A DNA stretch of 64,000 bases. Origin: Luidia sarsii. Lineage: Eukaryota; Echinodermata; Asteroidea; Paxillosida; Luidiidae. Positions within the stretch are counted from its first letter, which is position 1; each line of letters begins with the position of its first letter. The notes beneath the pieces are model-generated. The model made no database searches. It was given only the letters and a program-made list of their open reading frames with translations, and had not been told where the DNA came from. The stretch lies in NCBI GenBank assembly GCA_949987565.1, contig OX465105.1, positions 22,822,653-22,886,652 on the forward strand, read 5' to 3'. This document shows positions 39,868 through 53,210 of this stretch, one piece after another. The translations under genes and the position numbers were made by a program.

Positions 39868-40655
39868 ATGTATAATGTACTGTACATGTACATGTACATG
39901 TACTGTACAATGTACATACATGTACATTTACTGTACAGTGTACCGGTACCTGTACAACCATCTACATTCTTTACATACATGTGAACATGCACAACGTTCA
40001 AACGGCACTGCATTTTGCTGACTCTGCAGGCAACTTGCCTAACTATTGATTTCAGCGTTTGGCGAATCAGCAGCACAACCACAGAGGCAGCCTCGGGGCT
40101 CTGACAAATGGCCTGGCTACAAAGGTCCTGCCCTGTGCACATACTTTATCAACAATTAATGTCTATATTTGTTTCATTGATTGCCGCACCTGGTAGAACA
40201 ATCGCAGCGGCCGCACGCCGCCCAGACCCATGGATGCCCACAATGCAAATCCCAAAGGGCAGTTACTTATTAATCAAAAACAGATTCTGTCAAAGTACAT
40301 GCTCACTGCCTTGTAATACTCTATTGTGATATTTTATGATTTATTTTATAGAGTAAACATACTCTTGTGGAATATACTATATATACATCTAGTAAAGTGC
40401 ATGTACACGTACATGTACATGTACAATATTATTAGTTTTACTTTTAGTACACCCTGTACATGTACATAATATACATGTACATGTACATGTAGTACACTGT
40501 ATCGTTGTGTGTTTGAAGACATACACTGTTTCATTTCCTGTAATTTGAAATGCACTTGTCGGCCTATAAATTTTCTGGGAAGTTGTACACTGTCATACAG
40601 TACATGTACATGTACTTGTACAGTACAGTACATGTACATGTACATGTACATGTAC
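39868..40655. repeat. GTACAT palindromic hexamer clusters
   Basis: Runs at 39868-39955, 40398-40500 and 40595-40655. Between them lies ordinary non-repetitive sequence (about 39990-40395) with no exon that I recognise. Confidence 0.8.
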
Positions 40656-41394
40656 TTAAGCATTAGATGGCACTGTGCTGTACTGAGTGCATGTTGTATT
40701 GTTGTACATGTACATTGTAGTATTCCTGTGTTCCCAACAGTATCTTGTGTAATGTACCCCTTCCAAACCCCATTTCTTTTTCTTTTTCTTTTTCAGTGCA
40801 TGTACAGAAGGGGGTTTGATGCCCACAGACAATAGTGTTCCATGCTCTCCTCTCCTCACTCTCATTTCTCCCCTCTCACCCCTCTCCCTCACTCCCTCTG
40901 TGCCCCCTGTCGGTATGCAATGAAGGCCCACAGTATATTTAATAAAGGACCCCAGTCTAGACTGGTAGGTAATGTAGGTGCATGTACTCTCTGTTTGATC
41001 TGTATTGTGCCCCGGGGCAGAATCTTTCATGTGCATGTGCAAAGGGGTTGGGGGAGGGGAGGGAGGGAGGCAGGGATTGCAGGGAGGAGAGGGCTAAAAT
41101 TTGCCTAGCAAGTGAGCAGGGGGATGCGGGAGATTGTCTGGCTGATTTGCTGCGGGATGAGGAAAGTGGAGTGCCACTTTCAGGATCAGGCTCTCAGTAC
41201 ACTGTATTTGCGTCGGCCTCTGTATTTGGGTCAGGACCGAAGGACTGTATCAATGCAGGCAAAGCATGGTGTACATGAACAATGTACATGTACACTACAG
41301 CACACATGCACATGTATAGAGGCATAAACAGTCCTGAGTTTACTGTAGGGATTCTGATATAAAACATGGCATTATATGCAGCCTCTTACGTGAA

Positions 41395-41810
41395 GTTTAC
41401 GTGTACTGTACATGTACGTACAGTACATGTACATGTACATGTACATGTACTGTACATGTACAGTATTTGTACATGCATGGAGGTCCTTTATATCAATGGT
41501 ACATGTACCGTAAGTACATGACTACATGTACATGTAGACTCTGTTTGTCTTTATAATGTACGGTAGCAGGCAGTGCCAGTCCTCACAATAAATCAGTTCA
41601 GTTGCAAATTGTTGTTCAGTCTTTGATGTCCTCATGTGATCAAGGCCTGAGTGCTTTGCCTACAGTAAGTGGCTTGTGATCTCTGCAGTGATATCGCAGA
41701 TAAAACTTAGCAGTCAAGGTGATAGATAACAATGTACGTACATGTACAGTGTGTACATGTACACTGTACACATGTACAATGTACATGTACTGTACACTAC
41801 AGTGTACATA
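41395..41810. repeat. GTACAT palindromic hexamer clusters
   Basis: Two clusters, 41400-41470 and 41735-41812, with the same ACATGTAC unit and GTACAGT junctions. Confidence 0.8.
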
Positions 41811-43740
41811 ATATAAATCATAAATTTGATTTGATTTTGTTTTTAAAACATGAAACATGAAACCCTTCAGGGTTTAAGCTGCCTTCCCATGATGGTTGCT
41901 GATCAATGCAGTACACACCTCATCTGAGCCCTCTTAATTCCTCCTTCCCTCTTCCTTGTTTCTTTGCCTGTATCCTGACTATCCTCAATGTTTGCCACTT
42001 TTTTCCTTTATCGTTGGAATTGTGTGGGTTTTTTCTTTCTTTTTTTCTTTTCTTTTTCCTGTTTTTTTTCATTGAAAAAAATTAAAAGGTCCTGCGTTAT
42101 TTTCGGTTTTGATTTTTCCCAAACCACCAAAGCCTAGATTGACTGTATTCCTCTCCATAAATAAATAAATAATAATATTAATTTAATAATAAAATGGAAC
42201 AAAAATGTTGAGATAAAAAAATCAGGCATGGTTCTTGGTCCCTTTTATTTGATATTTTGTTTATTTATAAATTTTACAGTACAATGTACATGTACATTGT
42301 ATGTATGTTGCCATGGGACACTGAGGCAGTCAGACAAATAAGTGTATAGTGGATGCCGGCGGGTTTTCGAGTTCCTTCCTGATTTCTGAGTTGGCCGCTC
42401 TAGCACCACAGCAACCGGGACAATTGTATGCAGCTAGCAGTGAGCCCTTCAATTGCTCCATGCCGAATTTTTACCGAGCAAATTTATTTGTACAGTGTAC
42501 ATGTACATGTATGTACTGTATGTTTGAATTGACAGATAACTGAATCGGGTTACACGTGTGCTCCAGACTTTCACTTTTAAATTCCTACTCTAAATTGAAT
42601 TCACAGGGTTTTTTTTTAAACCCTGTTTGGATGTGCAGTACACGTCTTTGCAAAATACATGTACTCTTGAAATTACCATGTATCACCGTGAGCCTTGACT
42701 CAGTATTTGTCTGGTCCTACTGCGCTGCCAATGGTCAGGCTAGTTTTGCATTTTGCAGATACATGTAGAAAAACAAACTGCAAGTCATTGACACTTTGGG
42801 GCGGAATAATTTTGTTTGGCATTAAAAAAAAAAAAAAAAATTGAAGCCTTTTCTAGGTGTCGCTGGAATCTGGACATCAGACCCTTGTCTGGTTATAGGG
42901 TTTCCCTTGGAAATTTGTGAGCCCGAAGTGGCAACCAATCAATTTGCTCAGTGAATGAGTTTTGGGATATTGTGTTCCGTGGGTCACAGATTGGATAGGG
43001 AATGAGTCTAAAGCACTGTAACATTTGCAATTTGCATTTGCATCAAGAGCTTTCGCTATGTGCTCATTTGTTTTTCCTAGCCTGACTTTGAGCCCCGAGG
43101 AGGCAAGTTTTGGAGACCAATGCCCGAGGTGTGCCCCATCAAAGTACATGCCGTTATTTGGGCCTCCCCACAACCTGATATTCAGGGGAAACCCTGTCTG
43201 GTTGTTCCAGTCAGCAAGCAGTTGGCAGCATTCTTACAATGTATACTGCTGTATTGTACATTTTTGGTCTTAAAGTTGGCCTTCATTTTAGCCCTGCATT
43301 TTCACTCGGCGGAAATTTGCTTATAAAATCATGAAGGAGGACTCTGTACAGTACTCTCCCTGCTGTGTTAAGCACAGTACAAAAATTCATTTCCTTGTCA
43401 TCATGCCACAATGCACTCGGTCAAATATCCATTGTACTTTTTAAAATGTAATTAATCTACTTCCAATCGAATGATTTTGCAATTAAACACATTGTGGGGG
43501 AAAAACGGATTGGCCGGCTACTGGCTTGCCATTTGTTGCAATTTGACAATTCCTTTTTTTTCTTCTTTTTTTGGGGGGGGGGTGGTAACTGAATTTAATT
43601 AGAAAATCACTCCTCTTTTGTATTTTTTTGGTTATGGATGAACAACCCTGGCATACCGACAGCCAAACTTTTCCCAGGCCTCTCCAAAGGTTTGTGATAT
43701 TTGCTCCCTTTCTCTGACACCGGAGAAGTGGGTGCAGTGC

Positions 43741-43764
43741 GTTGCCGCGGCAACATTGACGTCA
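43741..43764. promoter_or_regulatory. X-box plus CRE composite site
   Basis: GTTGCCGCGGCAAC (43741-43754) is a perfect 14-bp palindrome matching the RFX X-box layout. Two bases later TGACGTCA (43757-43764) is a perfect CRE palindrome. X-box followed closely by a CRE-like X2 box is a known promoter arrangement, and the same CRE sequence occurs in the putative SERCA promoter. The function here is inferred; the site lies in intron 5, about 8.1 kb upstream of exon 6. Confidence 0.5.
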
Positions 43765-44377
43765 CTACCCTGTTGTGTTTGGGGAGTGGGATTGTTCATT
43801 TGTTGTCTGAAAGCTGGTATAAACTGGGAGGGTGTGGAATATGTGTGCACAGCAGTGTGTGTGTGGGTACGGGGGAAAGCTTAGCGGGGTGGTAGGGGAG
43901 GGTTGCCGGAGAGGAAGGTGGCTTTTGGTGGCACCCTATGCTTGTGTGTAGTGTGATATTACACATACAGATGATCCCGGGTCAATGTGTGAACTAGCCC
44001 AAGAGCCTGGGTCTTGTGAATGGTAGTTGGAGGCATTGAGTTCTCTTGTGCTTATAGGCTAACATGTACATGTACATGTAGCTGGGAGGTGGGTTAGACA
44101 ATGCTTTTGAAGGGGGAAATAGGCGGGGCTACTTTGATAATAATGAGAATGCCACGGAGCTACTCGCACTAAATTCTGTTAATATTTTGTGCATGTATAA
44201 ATGGGCAGAGGTTTGTGTGTACACCTACATGTACATGTATGTTATATGTATAGTAAAGTATTATCTAAGGACATTAAATCTTGACTTATACATACACCTG
44301 TACATGTACACGTGTACATGTACAGTACATGTAGCCTGAAAAGGGATGCAAATCCTACCACAATGAATTCATATGTA

Positions 44378-47349
44378 CACTGCCGTGCAAATGTTATTAC
44401 GCACCCATTGCAACATTTTCAACTCGAGAATTCACTTTGAAAAATCACAGTAGTTCAATAAACTATCAAACCTGTGTCTGGAGTCATTCTTTTAATCAGT
44501 AATAATCATATTTCCATAAAGAAACACCCTCTGAATTACGTGTAAAAAGAGCAACTTCGCGACACACTTTCGTCGCAACGTTAAACCGCCATCTTGATTT
44601 GCCTCATTATATATTCATGAGCTCATGAATATCATTACGCGTGCATTTAAACCATGGGGCGAAAAGAGCGCGCTGTCATTTCAAGCTTTTAATGAATATT
44701 TACGAGGTGAAGCTGGAACCCCAGTCATAAATATGGTAACTACAGTTGCCAATCCTTATAAGGAGTGCCACAATTTGCATATGAATGAGGTCTGGGAGCC
44801 GTTGAACGGCAGCAACGCCCGGGCAAAATCAGATCAACGATTAGCAAAAAGGGGTGGTTCGTGCTGCACTCGGCATGGTGAGGGGATTTTGATTGGGGAA
44901 CGAAGAAAAAGGCTTCGATCAGCGAAGGTTCCATAAAGTAATATTAAAGGAACGTCTCCACAAACAATTTGCTGAAGAAAATCCCGCAAATTGGGCCACC
45001 AAGTAACGGTAATGTTGTCCAACATCTCACCCGGACCTCCCGATCAAATCGCCTTTCGACCGCCCCTGAGCTACTCAATCGACCGGGCCAGATCTGCAGG
45101 GTTTACGTTCATTGGTCGATCATTTCTCGTCGCCTAGCAGCAGCAGGCCTTCATGGACGAACTGACAGGCATAAACCCCGCCTTCCACCAAGCCACAAGG
45201 CTCGCGGTTGGATCAGGCCCGGGGAAATCTCGCCTGGACTCGGCCGACTTGGTCCGTCGAATCGCGGTGTTTTCACCGTGAAGATTGGCCTCGTAATAAG
45301 ACGGATTTTTCCACATTAATCAGCGGATCTGGCATTTTTTAGACCAGCAAACCATTGCCAATCTGTCTGGGATCATTTGGTTGGTGGTACCATGCCGTCA
45401 TCAATGCCAGTGGAGCTTTTATACGATGATAAATGATCGTGTTTTTTCTGTTTATCTACGGTCCGTGGGCGCCGCCATCTTGGATTTAACGTTGACTCCC
45501 ATTGACTTTGTGCACAGGGATAAATTATGATGTTGGATTAATTGATAATCTGAACACATAAAGCATAATTGTGTCATTAAAATATCGCTAATTTCCAATA
45601 GATATACCACTCAAGAGACAGGTATGATTTTGAAAGTGATTATCCATCAAGCTTTTAGGCAGCCAGCCGTGCAGCCGTGATAAGCACGGCCAAATAAAAA
45701 CAAACACGGCCTAATTTTAGCGTCACGCCTTACACTTTTAAGCACAAGCCGTGCAGCTGTACTGTATACCTTGAGAAAAATAATCATGTATCACTGATAA
45801 AATACCTTTGCAGTAATATTAGCGCGTGTGTAATATATACATAGAACCAATGTAGCACCAGCACAAGCAGACAGTCGATATAATAATCTGTTACGATCCT
45901 CCATCCCATTCACGATCAAATCACGATCCCATTCACGAACGCACAGCAGAGCATGCACTGGAAGCACAATACCTGCTGTGAAAAGTTGAGTTGTGTCATG
46001 TTACACTGCAGCGCGTAGGCTGGTTTCGGCCCTACTGGTCCTGTAGTGTAGTATCGCTATTGCTTCACCTAGAGGCGGAAACTACACCTAGACTTGCCAA
46101 CCTCGCTAACATCGCGAAGGTAAATCGGTCATAACGAAAATGCGCTACTTTCATCGTTTGTCTCCGAATGCTGTTTCGACATAATTCAATATTATTCCCT
46201 TCGTCATTAAATTGATAGAAAGAAGAGATTACAGTCTTCAATTTAAGAGTAAAATCGACAGATTTGGACAATGTTTACAGGGTGCGGTCGAAAAATGCGA
46301 GTTTGACTTTTTTTTCTCCGCCGTTTTGGCTCGATCTACCGCGGCGCCGCGCGCACAGAGCGATTTTGCAAAAATAATATATTATTTTCAACTTCCGATA
46401 TCTCAACAAATGAATGACAAATCCTTCTAAAAATGTCTTTAATTCTAGTAAATACATTTCTTATGCAGTGTGCGTACTTCGGTTGAACGCGAAACTCGAA
46501 ACATCGCTGGTACAAATGCATTAGTTTATTGTTAGAAAACAACTGTAAAGACTGGTGGAAGTCTACTAATCATTGTGCACGTGCTGAGTGCACACTTGAT
46601 CGGACAGCGGTCTCGCACCACGATATAAACATCAGCCTCAACGTAAACGTACGTATGCGTGAGCAAATCACGGGAACGAGTACAATCCCAAAAGCCGTTT
46701 TTAGAGCAGATTTGTTCGGCAAACGCCTTAAATTTCTGACACAAAACGTTTGTATTTTCAACTCATGTGAAAAAGAAAAAACTAAGGGGATTAAAATTTC
46801 ACGGTTTTTAAAAAACCGTCTCCAAGGCAAAACAAAAAAACCGAAAAACCCTAGCTCTGACGGTTCGGGAATGACAATCAACTGCATAGTGGTCGGAAGA
46901 TTTTGGAAACCAAGGACGATGTTCCTCCTCGGATCTCCTGTCTTTCCACGTCAGGTTAAATATTCGTCATAATTATTGCTTTCATCATAATTATTTTATT
47001 TCAACAAGGTTGTACATGATTATAATTCCAGATAACTATCTTGGCACATTCATACAATCAAATTCGGCAATCGAATAATTATTTGCATTCGGTAAATAAT
47101 ATACAATGATCGATCAAATATTTGATTATTCGGCACCCCTAAATGGACCATCTCTGCGTTATGCAATAGGCAATGGATCACGTGTTTCTACATGTACATA
47201 TATATAAGTTCATGTACACGGCCTGTGTTTTTTCATACACACCCTGTTCCACCAATACTGCCTAAAAGCCTGTTATCCATTATTTAATTGGGTAAAAAAC
47301 ACGAAGCATATTTTTGTTGTGGGTGCGTAATAACATTTGCACGGCAGTG
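44378..47349. mobile_element. 2972-bp element with Tc1/mariner-like ends
   Basis: The ends CACTGCCGTGCAAATGTTAT and ATAACATTTGCACGGCAGTG are inverted repeats of about 29 bp, and TA lies at both outer borders. Both the end sequence and the TA flanks are typical of Tc1/mariner elements. No DDE transposase is recognised in any frame, so it appears non-autonomous. About 1.2 kb in its middle (45655-46855) is related to the hAT-type element at 32237. Confidence 0.75.
45655..46855. mobile_element. Sequence related to the hAT element core, nested
   Basis: Shared phrases with 32519-33300 include GCGTAGGCTGGTTTCGGCCC, CCTAGAGGCGGAAAC and ACACCTAGACTTGCCAACCT, then similar text up to CCGTCTCCAAGG near 46815. 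The left and right borders differ from those of the hAT-type copy, so the exact edges are uncertain. Confidence 0.6.
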
Positions 47350-47954
47350 TACATTGTACATGTATGCAAGCAATATTATGCAAAACGAATTTGAAATTCA
47401 TCAGGAAATAGTCACCTGCATTTTCATCAGAGAGAATTTACACTGTAAATTGAACCCTGTCAAGAGCAAAATTTGACCGCCTTTTGAGGCATTGTTGTTT
47501 TTGTTCTGCCATACATTTGTGTATCTAGAGTAAATTGGTTGGATTTGGAGGATTGGGGTCAGTTCAACTACTTAGTTCAGTCCTGTTTGTTCTTGAGCCA
47601 GAAAGTGAATGCGAATGGCTCAATGAGCTATTTGCAGATCAGGGCAAATTTGCGGTCTGTTTTATAAAGTACTTTGTGCTAGAATTTCCAGTAGGGATTT
47701 GAAAAGAGCTTCTGTACATGTACATGTTTTTTTTCTTTTTTCTTTTTGCAATTCAGTTACCTTGCTAAGGTTTTGAAATTTAATCCTTAAATAAGTTATC
47801 CTAAACCAAAGGGGAATAATGTTATGTCTGTGTGAAAAATCCCCAAAATAAGACCAAATACATGTATTCACCCGAACATCAAACCCACAAATAGACACAG
47901 ATGGATGTAAATAGTTGATTTTAACGAAACTTTGAATAACTGGAACTGGAAGAT

Positions 47955-48070
47955 AATGTACATGTACAGTTGTATGTACAGTTGATGTACATACACATGT
48001 ACGTGTTCAGTACATGTACATGTATGTCCATACATTACATGTTACATGTACATGTACATGTACACAGAAG
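47955..48070. repeat. GTACAT palindromic hexamer cluster
   Basis: ACATGTAC units in imperfect tandem with TTGTATGTAC interruptions. Confidence 0.8.
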
Positions 48071-49079
48071 TATGTATGTAGTACTGTACTGTACAGTGTA
48101 CGGAATACAAACTGTGCAGTACAATGTACACGTGTACATTTGATTTGCAACTGTAGAGCGCACAGGTACAAAATGTATGCACGCTATCCAAGGTCTTTAT
48201 GCACTACATGCAAAATAACATGCAGTTTTACTTTGACATACCGGTACTTGTACAGTGTACATGTACGAATGTACAGTATATCATGAGCAATTCCTTAGAA
48301 GGGATGTTAAAAGCTGCTTGGCTGTCCTTGCCTTGATTGCTTACATGTGCTATGTACACGTACATGGACAGCATTGATCTCCCCATTTTGTGTGTGCCGT
48401 GTGCATATGCATGTACGTATACGTGTACATTAGCTGTTCATGTATACGAACAAGCGCACTGCACACTTTGCACCAAGGCAAATAACGACCGAAACCCAGG
48501 GTTTTTGCCTTGGTTCCTCCCTCGCTGTGTCCTACCTGTTGCCATGGACACGGGATGCTGTTGTTCTGGATTCATGCCGTGCACAGATGAATATTTGCCG
48601 AGAGTGCCATAAAGGAGATTAGAAATGGCGATAACGGGGCTAGATGTACATTTTGTACATGTACATGTATACACATGTGCCTGTGTAAGTACCGCACATG
48701 TAATGCCACTGTGGGAACAGTCACGTTGTTTACAGTGTACACATGTACATGTACACACATGTATTTCAAAAACAGCTTAACAAATCCTCTTTTGATTTTA
48801 AGAATGATTGTGCAGAATAGTGCCCATGCAAGTAGAAAGAGACGAGTCTGCATATTATGGGGTCCTATTTCCAGTCTCTTGTACATGCACATGCATCACC
48901 ATGGTGAATTGGCGATGTGCACATGAACATAAATGGCCATTTTCATTTTGACAGATAAGAAATAAGGCCCCTATTCAAATACACTGTACGCTTGAAAATG
49001 AGATGCGTGTGGACTGTACACTGTACAATACATGGAACCTAGTGTTCTTGCATGTTCATGTGCACCTTTTCATTAACAG

Positions 49080-49170
49080 TATACATGTACATGTACATTC
49101 ATACAGTAGTTACTAGTTAGTCCATGTACATGTACATGTACATGTATGTGTACAGTGTACAGTGTACATG
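49080..49170. repeat. GTACAT palindromic hexamer cluster
   Basis: Four or five tandem GTACAT units followed by GTACAGT junctions. Confidence 0.8.
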
Positions 49171-49794
49171 TGCACAGGTGGGCTACGTGTACCTTTATAT
49201 TTGCAAGTTAATTTACATGTACCAGTACATGTGTAGTTCTACAAACCACACAAAAATGCCCTGGCAATTGACATTGTCTCTGTTATTTGCAGTTCCATAG
49301 GCCTACCGGTACATGTAAGTCATTGTGATTCACAATTTTGTTTTTCCTTATGGAGTAATTTTTTAACGATCTCCCTCATAAACATAATGAAAGGTCACGG
49401 TGCAATACAGCTACACGAGTCTAATCTCTTAATGACGGGCAAGAGTACACAGCCCGGAATGTTGAGTTACCAGCTCTTCTCAGAGATTTGTACTCTGTCT
49501 CCAAAGAGAATGCAAAAACTTGCTCACATGGGGCTTCCGCAATGCACACCTTCAAAGTTTATCTAATTGTTATCTATTGTCCAGTGGTGTGGCTTCTGCA
49601 TTGTCTCCCATCTGATGTGCAGACGCAGATGGCTGTGGCACTGTAGTCTGTCCTAATGGTGAATTGAACCGGTACTAAGAAATCCTCGCATTAGTCATTG
49701 GCTTATCGGTAAATAACTTAAATTGGTTTAATTGGCAAATTGCGAGGACCAGATACTTAATTGTAAGACATGTTGGGGCCCTTACATTTTGATC

Positions 49795-49960
49795 TACCTG
49801 TTCATGTACTGTACATTGTACATGTACCGGTACAGTACATTGTACATTGTACATTGTACATGTACATGTACACTGTAAGTAGCGGTACAGCAGGACCTTT
49901 GAGAAAGGTCCTGCTAGGATCCAAATGTCAGGCCCTCTACATTTTTGAAATTTGCATTTG
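49795..49960. repeat. GTACAT cluster joined to a repeat hairpin
   Basis: The GTACAT cluster (49800-49880) is followed by a short hairpin, CAGGACCTTTGAGAAAGGTCCTG, belonging to the GATCCTAGCAGGACC family, and by its usual flank (GCATTTGGGTCATTTTAGTC). Confidence 0.7.
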
Positions 49961-51552
49961 GGTCATTTTAGTCAGTGGGCAGTTTACAACATTTTACACA
50001 TGTACATGTATAGTACAGTATGTCCATAAGATTGTGTACAATTAGCAGTCGCGGCAAAAGTATTGGAGTTGTGGAACCAAGTGGGAGAAATGAAATACGC
50101 ATCTGAAAAGAATTGCCCAAACATTCTAGGGAAAAATCACAACAGGATATGCTGCCTTTGGTGCCATGGTGGTGAATTAATCTTGGCACACAAAAGCAAC
50201 ATTGATTTTGTAGTATTGTTGTGATATACGTTAGTGCGTACACACACACACCAATTTTTGGATCCTTGTGGAGACATTGCTTTGTTTTTGTGCACTATAC
50301 ATCCGTGTGAGAAAAGATGTTTAAAAAATGCTGCCATATCTACATGTACCACATACCGGTACACTGTCCTGGGTAGAAATTTGGACAGTATGTCCCTTAG
50401 TTATACTGTACATGTACATATACAACACTTCAATTTGCGAGAGATTCTTACCCAACACCAATTTCCTGTTTTTAAGTTATTTCCAAATAACAGTTTCGTG
50501 AAAACCTTGTGGAGACCTACCATATACACTGTACACCTTTACAATTTCTCTATTGGACTAGGTCTCCACAAGGCACTCTATTCGCACCCATGTAATATCG
50601 CGATTCAAATTTTGTAGTGGGAATGCCACAGCCCGCATATTTTAATTGTTCACGTTGCAAGGTCATGCTGGGAGTGAAATGTCAGGCCCTCTAAATCTTT
50701 TGTTCTGATATGGTGTTTAGGATGAGTGATACTGATAATGAAAGCCCAGAATTAATGGTGTGGGAAATCAGCTGCCAACTCCGTTAAGAGAAAACAATGA
50801 GGAAAATGTACACATTTGCTGTGGTGGATTTCGCAAAGCCCTTACGATGCATCGTAACTCAATGTACAATTGATAACCCACCATACATGTACTGATACAT
50901 TGTAAGTTGAAATTGGCCATGTACAGTAGTTCTTAGCATCGCTCATCGTCATCCGATCGATCGTAGTTTACGATAGGGTTTGGTGATTTCGACTACTGGA
51001 CCTTGACAAGAGAGCCTGGGTACTGTGTGCATTAGTGCACATATACTCTCTGTAGGCTAAGGGTCTGACTTTTCAGTCTTCTCAGGAGCTCTTGAAGAGA
51101 GTCCTGCTCGGCTGCTGAGATCGAAACAGTGTAGCACATCTGTTAATGCTGTTGCATGCTTGACTCCCTGAGGGCTGTCGCCAGCACTATCCCTCCTTGG
51201 CACTGGTTCAGCACACACAGCGCTATCGTATTGCATCCTTGACTCTAATCCTCAACAGTCCCACTGCAAGCTTGTAAATACGTGCTGCGTGTCAATACCA
51301 CTATCCATGGTGTATGGACGCTTACACGTGACACCCTTGAAAATGCTAAAGGTTGGCGTACAGTGTACTTTCCTCATGGCGCCCCCTGTAATATGTCCTG
51401 GGTTCTTGTTTTGGTGTCACCTTCTGATTGTCATGGGGTTGCTATGACATTCTGTGCTGACCTTCTGTACAGTACATGTGCAGTATAGGAGTTGTCTTGA
51501 TGGCGATGAAAGTATTGATGACAGTAAAGTTTACTTGGGAGTAGAATGGTCA

Positions 51553-51735
51553 TTTCAAAAAGTCCCCAGAAGGTGCACCCACTGTTGTATATCTTGTGGA
51601 GTGCAGCAGGGGTAATGGTTGACAGATAGAATCCCACAAAATGCACCCACTGCTGCATCTTGTTGTGCGCAGCAGGGGTAGGATCCGCAGAATTTTACAG
51701 AAAGCATCCACTGCTACAGTTTGTCCAGTGCAGTT
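51553..51735 (+). repeat. ~62-bp tandem repeat, three units
   Basis: Each unit carries GCACCCACTG or GCATCCACTG, then TTGT, GTGCAGCAGGGG or similar, and a variable end. The copies have diverged from one another. It lies about 160 bp upstream of exon 6. Confidence 0.7.
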
Positions 51736-51832
51736 GGGCCAGAGCTGGGAATGTACTGTACCCCCCCCTCCTCCTCCTCCAATGAACCTTTAATATTTGA
51801 ATCAAGTGTATATTTATCATGTACATAGATAG

Positions 51833-51979
<147 letters not shown>

Positions 51980-52430
51980 TAGGCGGCCGCTACGAACCGT
52001 TCTCCTTCCCTTCGCTGCCAGACGGAAATGGAGGCTCTTCCTGCCCCTACTCGTCAGCTTGTACAACGGCCAAAAGGGGAAAAGGGAAAGAGGGCCGCTC
52101 CGCGCCTGAAAAGGGGAAAGACAATTGCACATTTGATTACTTTCAATCTCCTGACGGCCTTGTAAAGTACACATTCTGTTGGTGCAGTTTTCCCTCTGTA
52201 CATTTTGAGTCCATATAAAAATCAGAAATTGTGTTAGTGATGCACACCTGGTAGGACACTTGAGGTAGCCTTTTGTTGCTGATTTTGTCATCATTTCTTT
52301 TTGTCTTCCTTGTTAGATGAGAGAGGCATTTTAAAATCTCAGGAGTTTGGTCTGGGTGCCAATTTAATTTTCACATGGGGGTTGCAGTGGTATTGGAATT
52401 TGTCTTTGGACATCTGTATACCTCCACCAA

Positions 52431-52457
52431 CCCCCCCCCCAAAAAAAAAAAATAAAA

Positions 52458-52501
<44 letters not shown>

Positions 52502-52560
52502 AAATAAATAAATAATAATAATAATAAAATAATAATAATAATAATAATAATACAAAATCA
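52431..52560. repeat. Poly-C, poly-A, (TA)n and (AAT)n block
   Basis: A run of simple sequences: about 10 C, then A-runs, about 11 TA units, then AATAAT triplets. It is typical of unstable intronic simple sequence. Confidence 0.9.
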
Positions 52561-53210
52561 TAATAATGATATTAAAAATAAATAAAATAAAAAAAGTAGA
52601 CAGATTGAAAAAAAGAGAGGAAAATAATAATTTGTAAAGCTAAAAAGAAGTGGTGAACCAGCCAAGAATATATTTATGATTTGTCAAAAATTAGGAGGGT
52701 CTGACTTTTCGATCCTAGCAGGACCGTTCTCAAATGCAGAAAGAATGATTCAGTTAAAAAGAAGAGGTCACCACCAGATGTTTTTCACAGAGATGATTCT
52801 TGGAATGTCCTTTTTTTTAGTGAAGATCCTGCTCTTCGGTTTTGAGCAAAGTCTGGTGCTGGAAAGTGCATTCCAGAGAAGACTCCAGCATTTGATTTCA
52901 TGTCGGTGCTGTCTTTCGAGGCATCCAAGACACTCCTGTTGAAATGATATGCTATTGCAGTTTGGGGAGACATGATGGCAGCAATTTTTTGTTTGCCCGC
53001 TAGTGACCCAGGGGGGTTGGGGAAGATATCACATCATCATCACTACAGTACTTCTCCCTCAGGCTTGCCAGCCAGTCAGGCTATACATATGTATATCTGC
53101 TCAGAGGGGGCTGTGATCAGCCTGGGACATCATCTTCTTTCCTCTCTCTGTCTTCTGTACGTGTACAGGTAGATTACATCATCATGTAATTGTCTCTATG
53201 TGTCAGGACG

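Noticed and set aside
44625..44936. 103-residue frame inside the Tc1/mariner-like element as a possible transposase
   Set aside because: No helix-turn-helix or DDE/D motif is visible, and it is far shorter than a Tc1 transposase.
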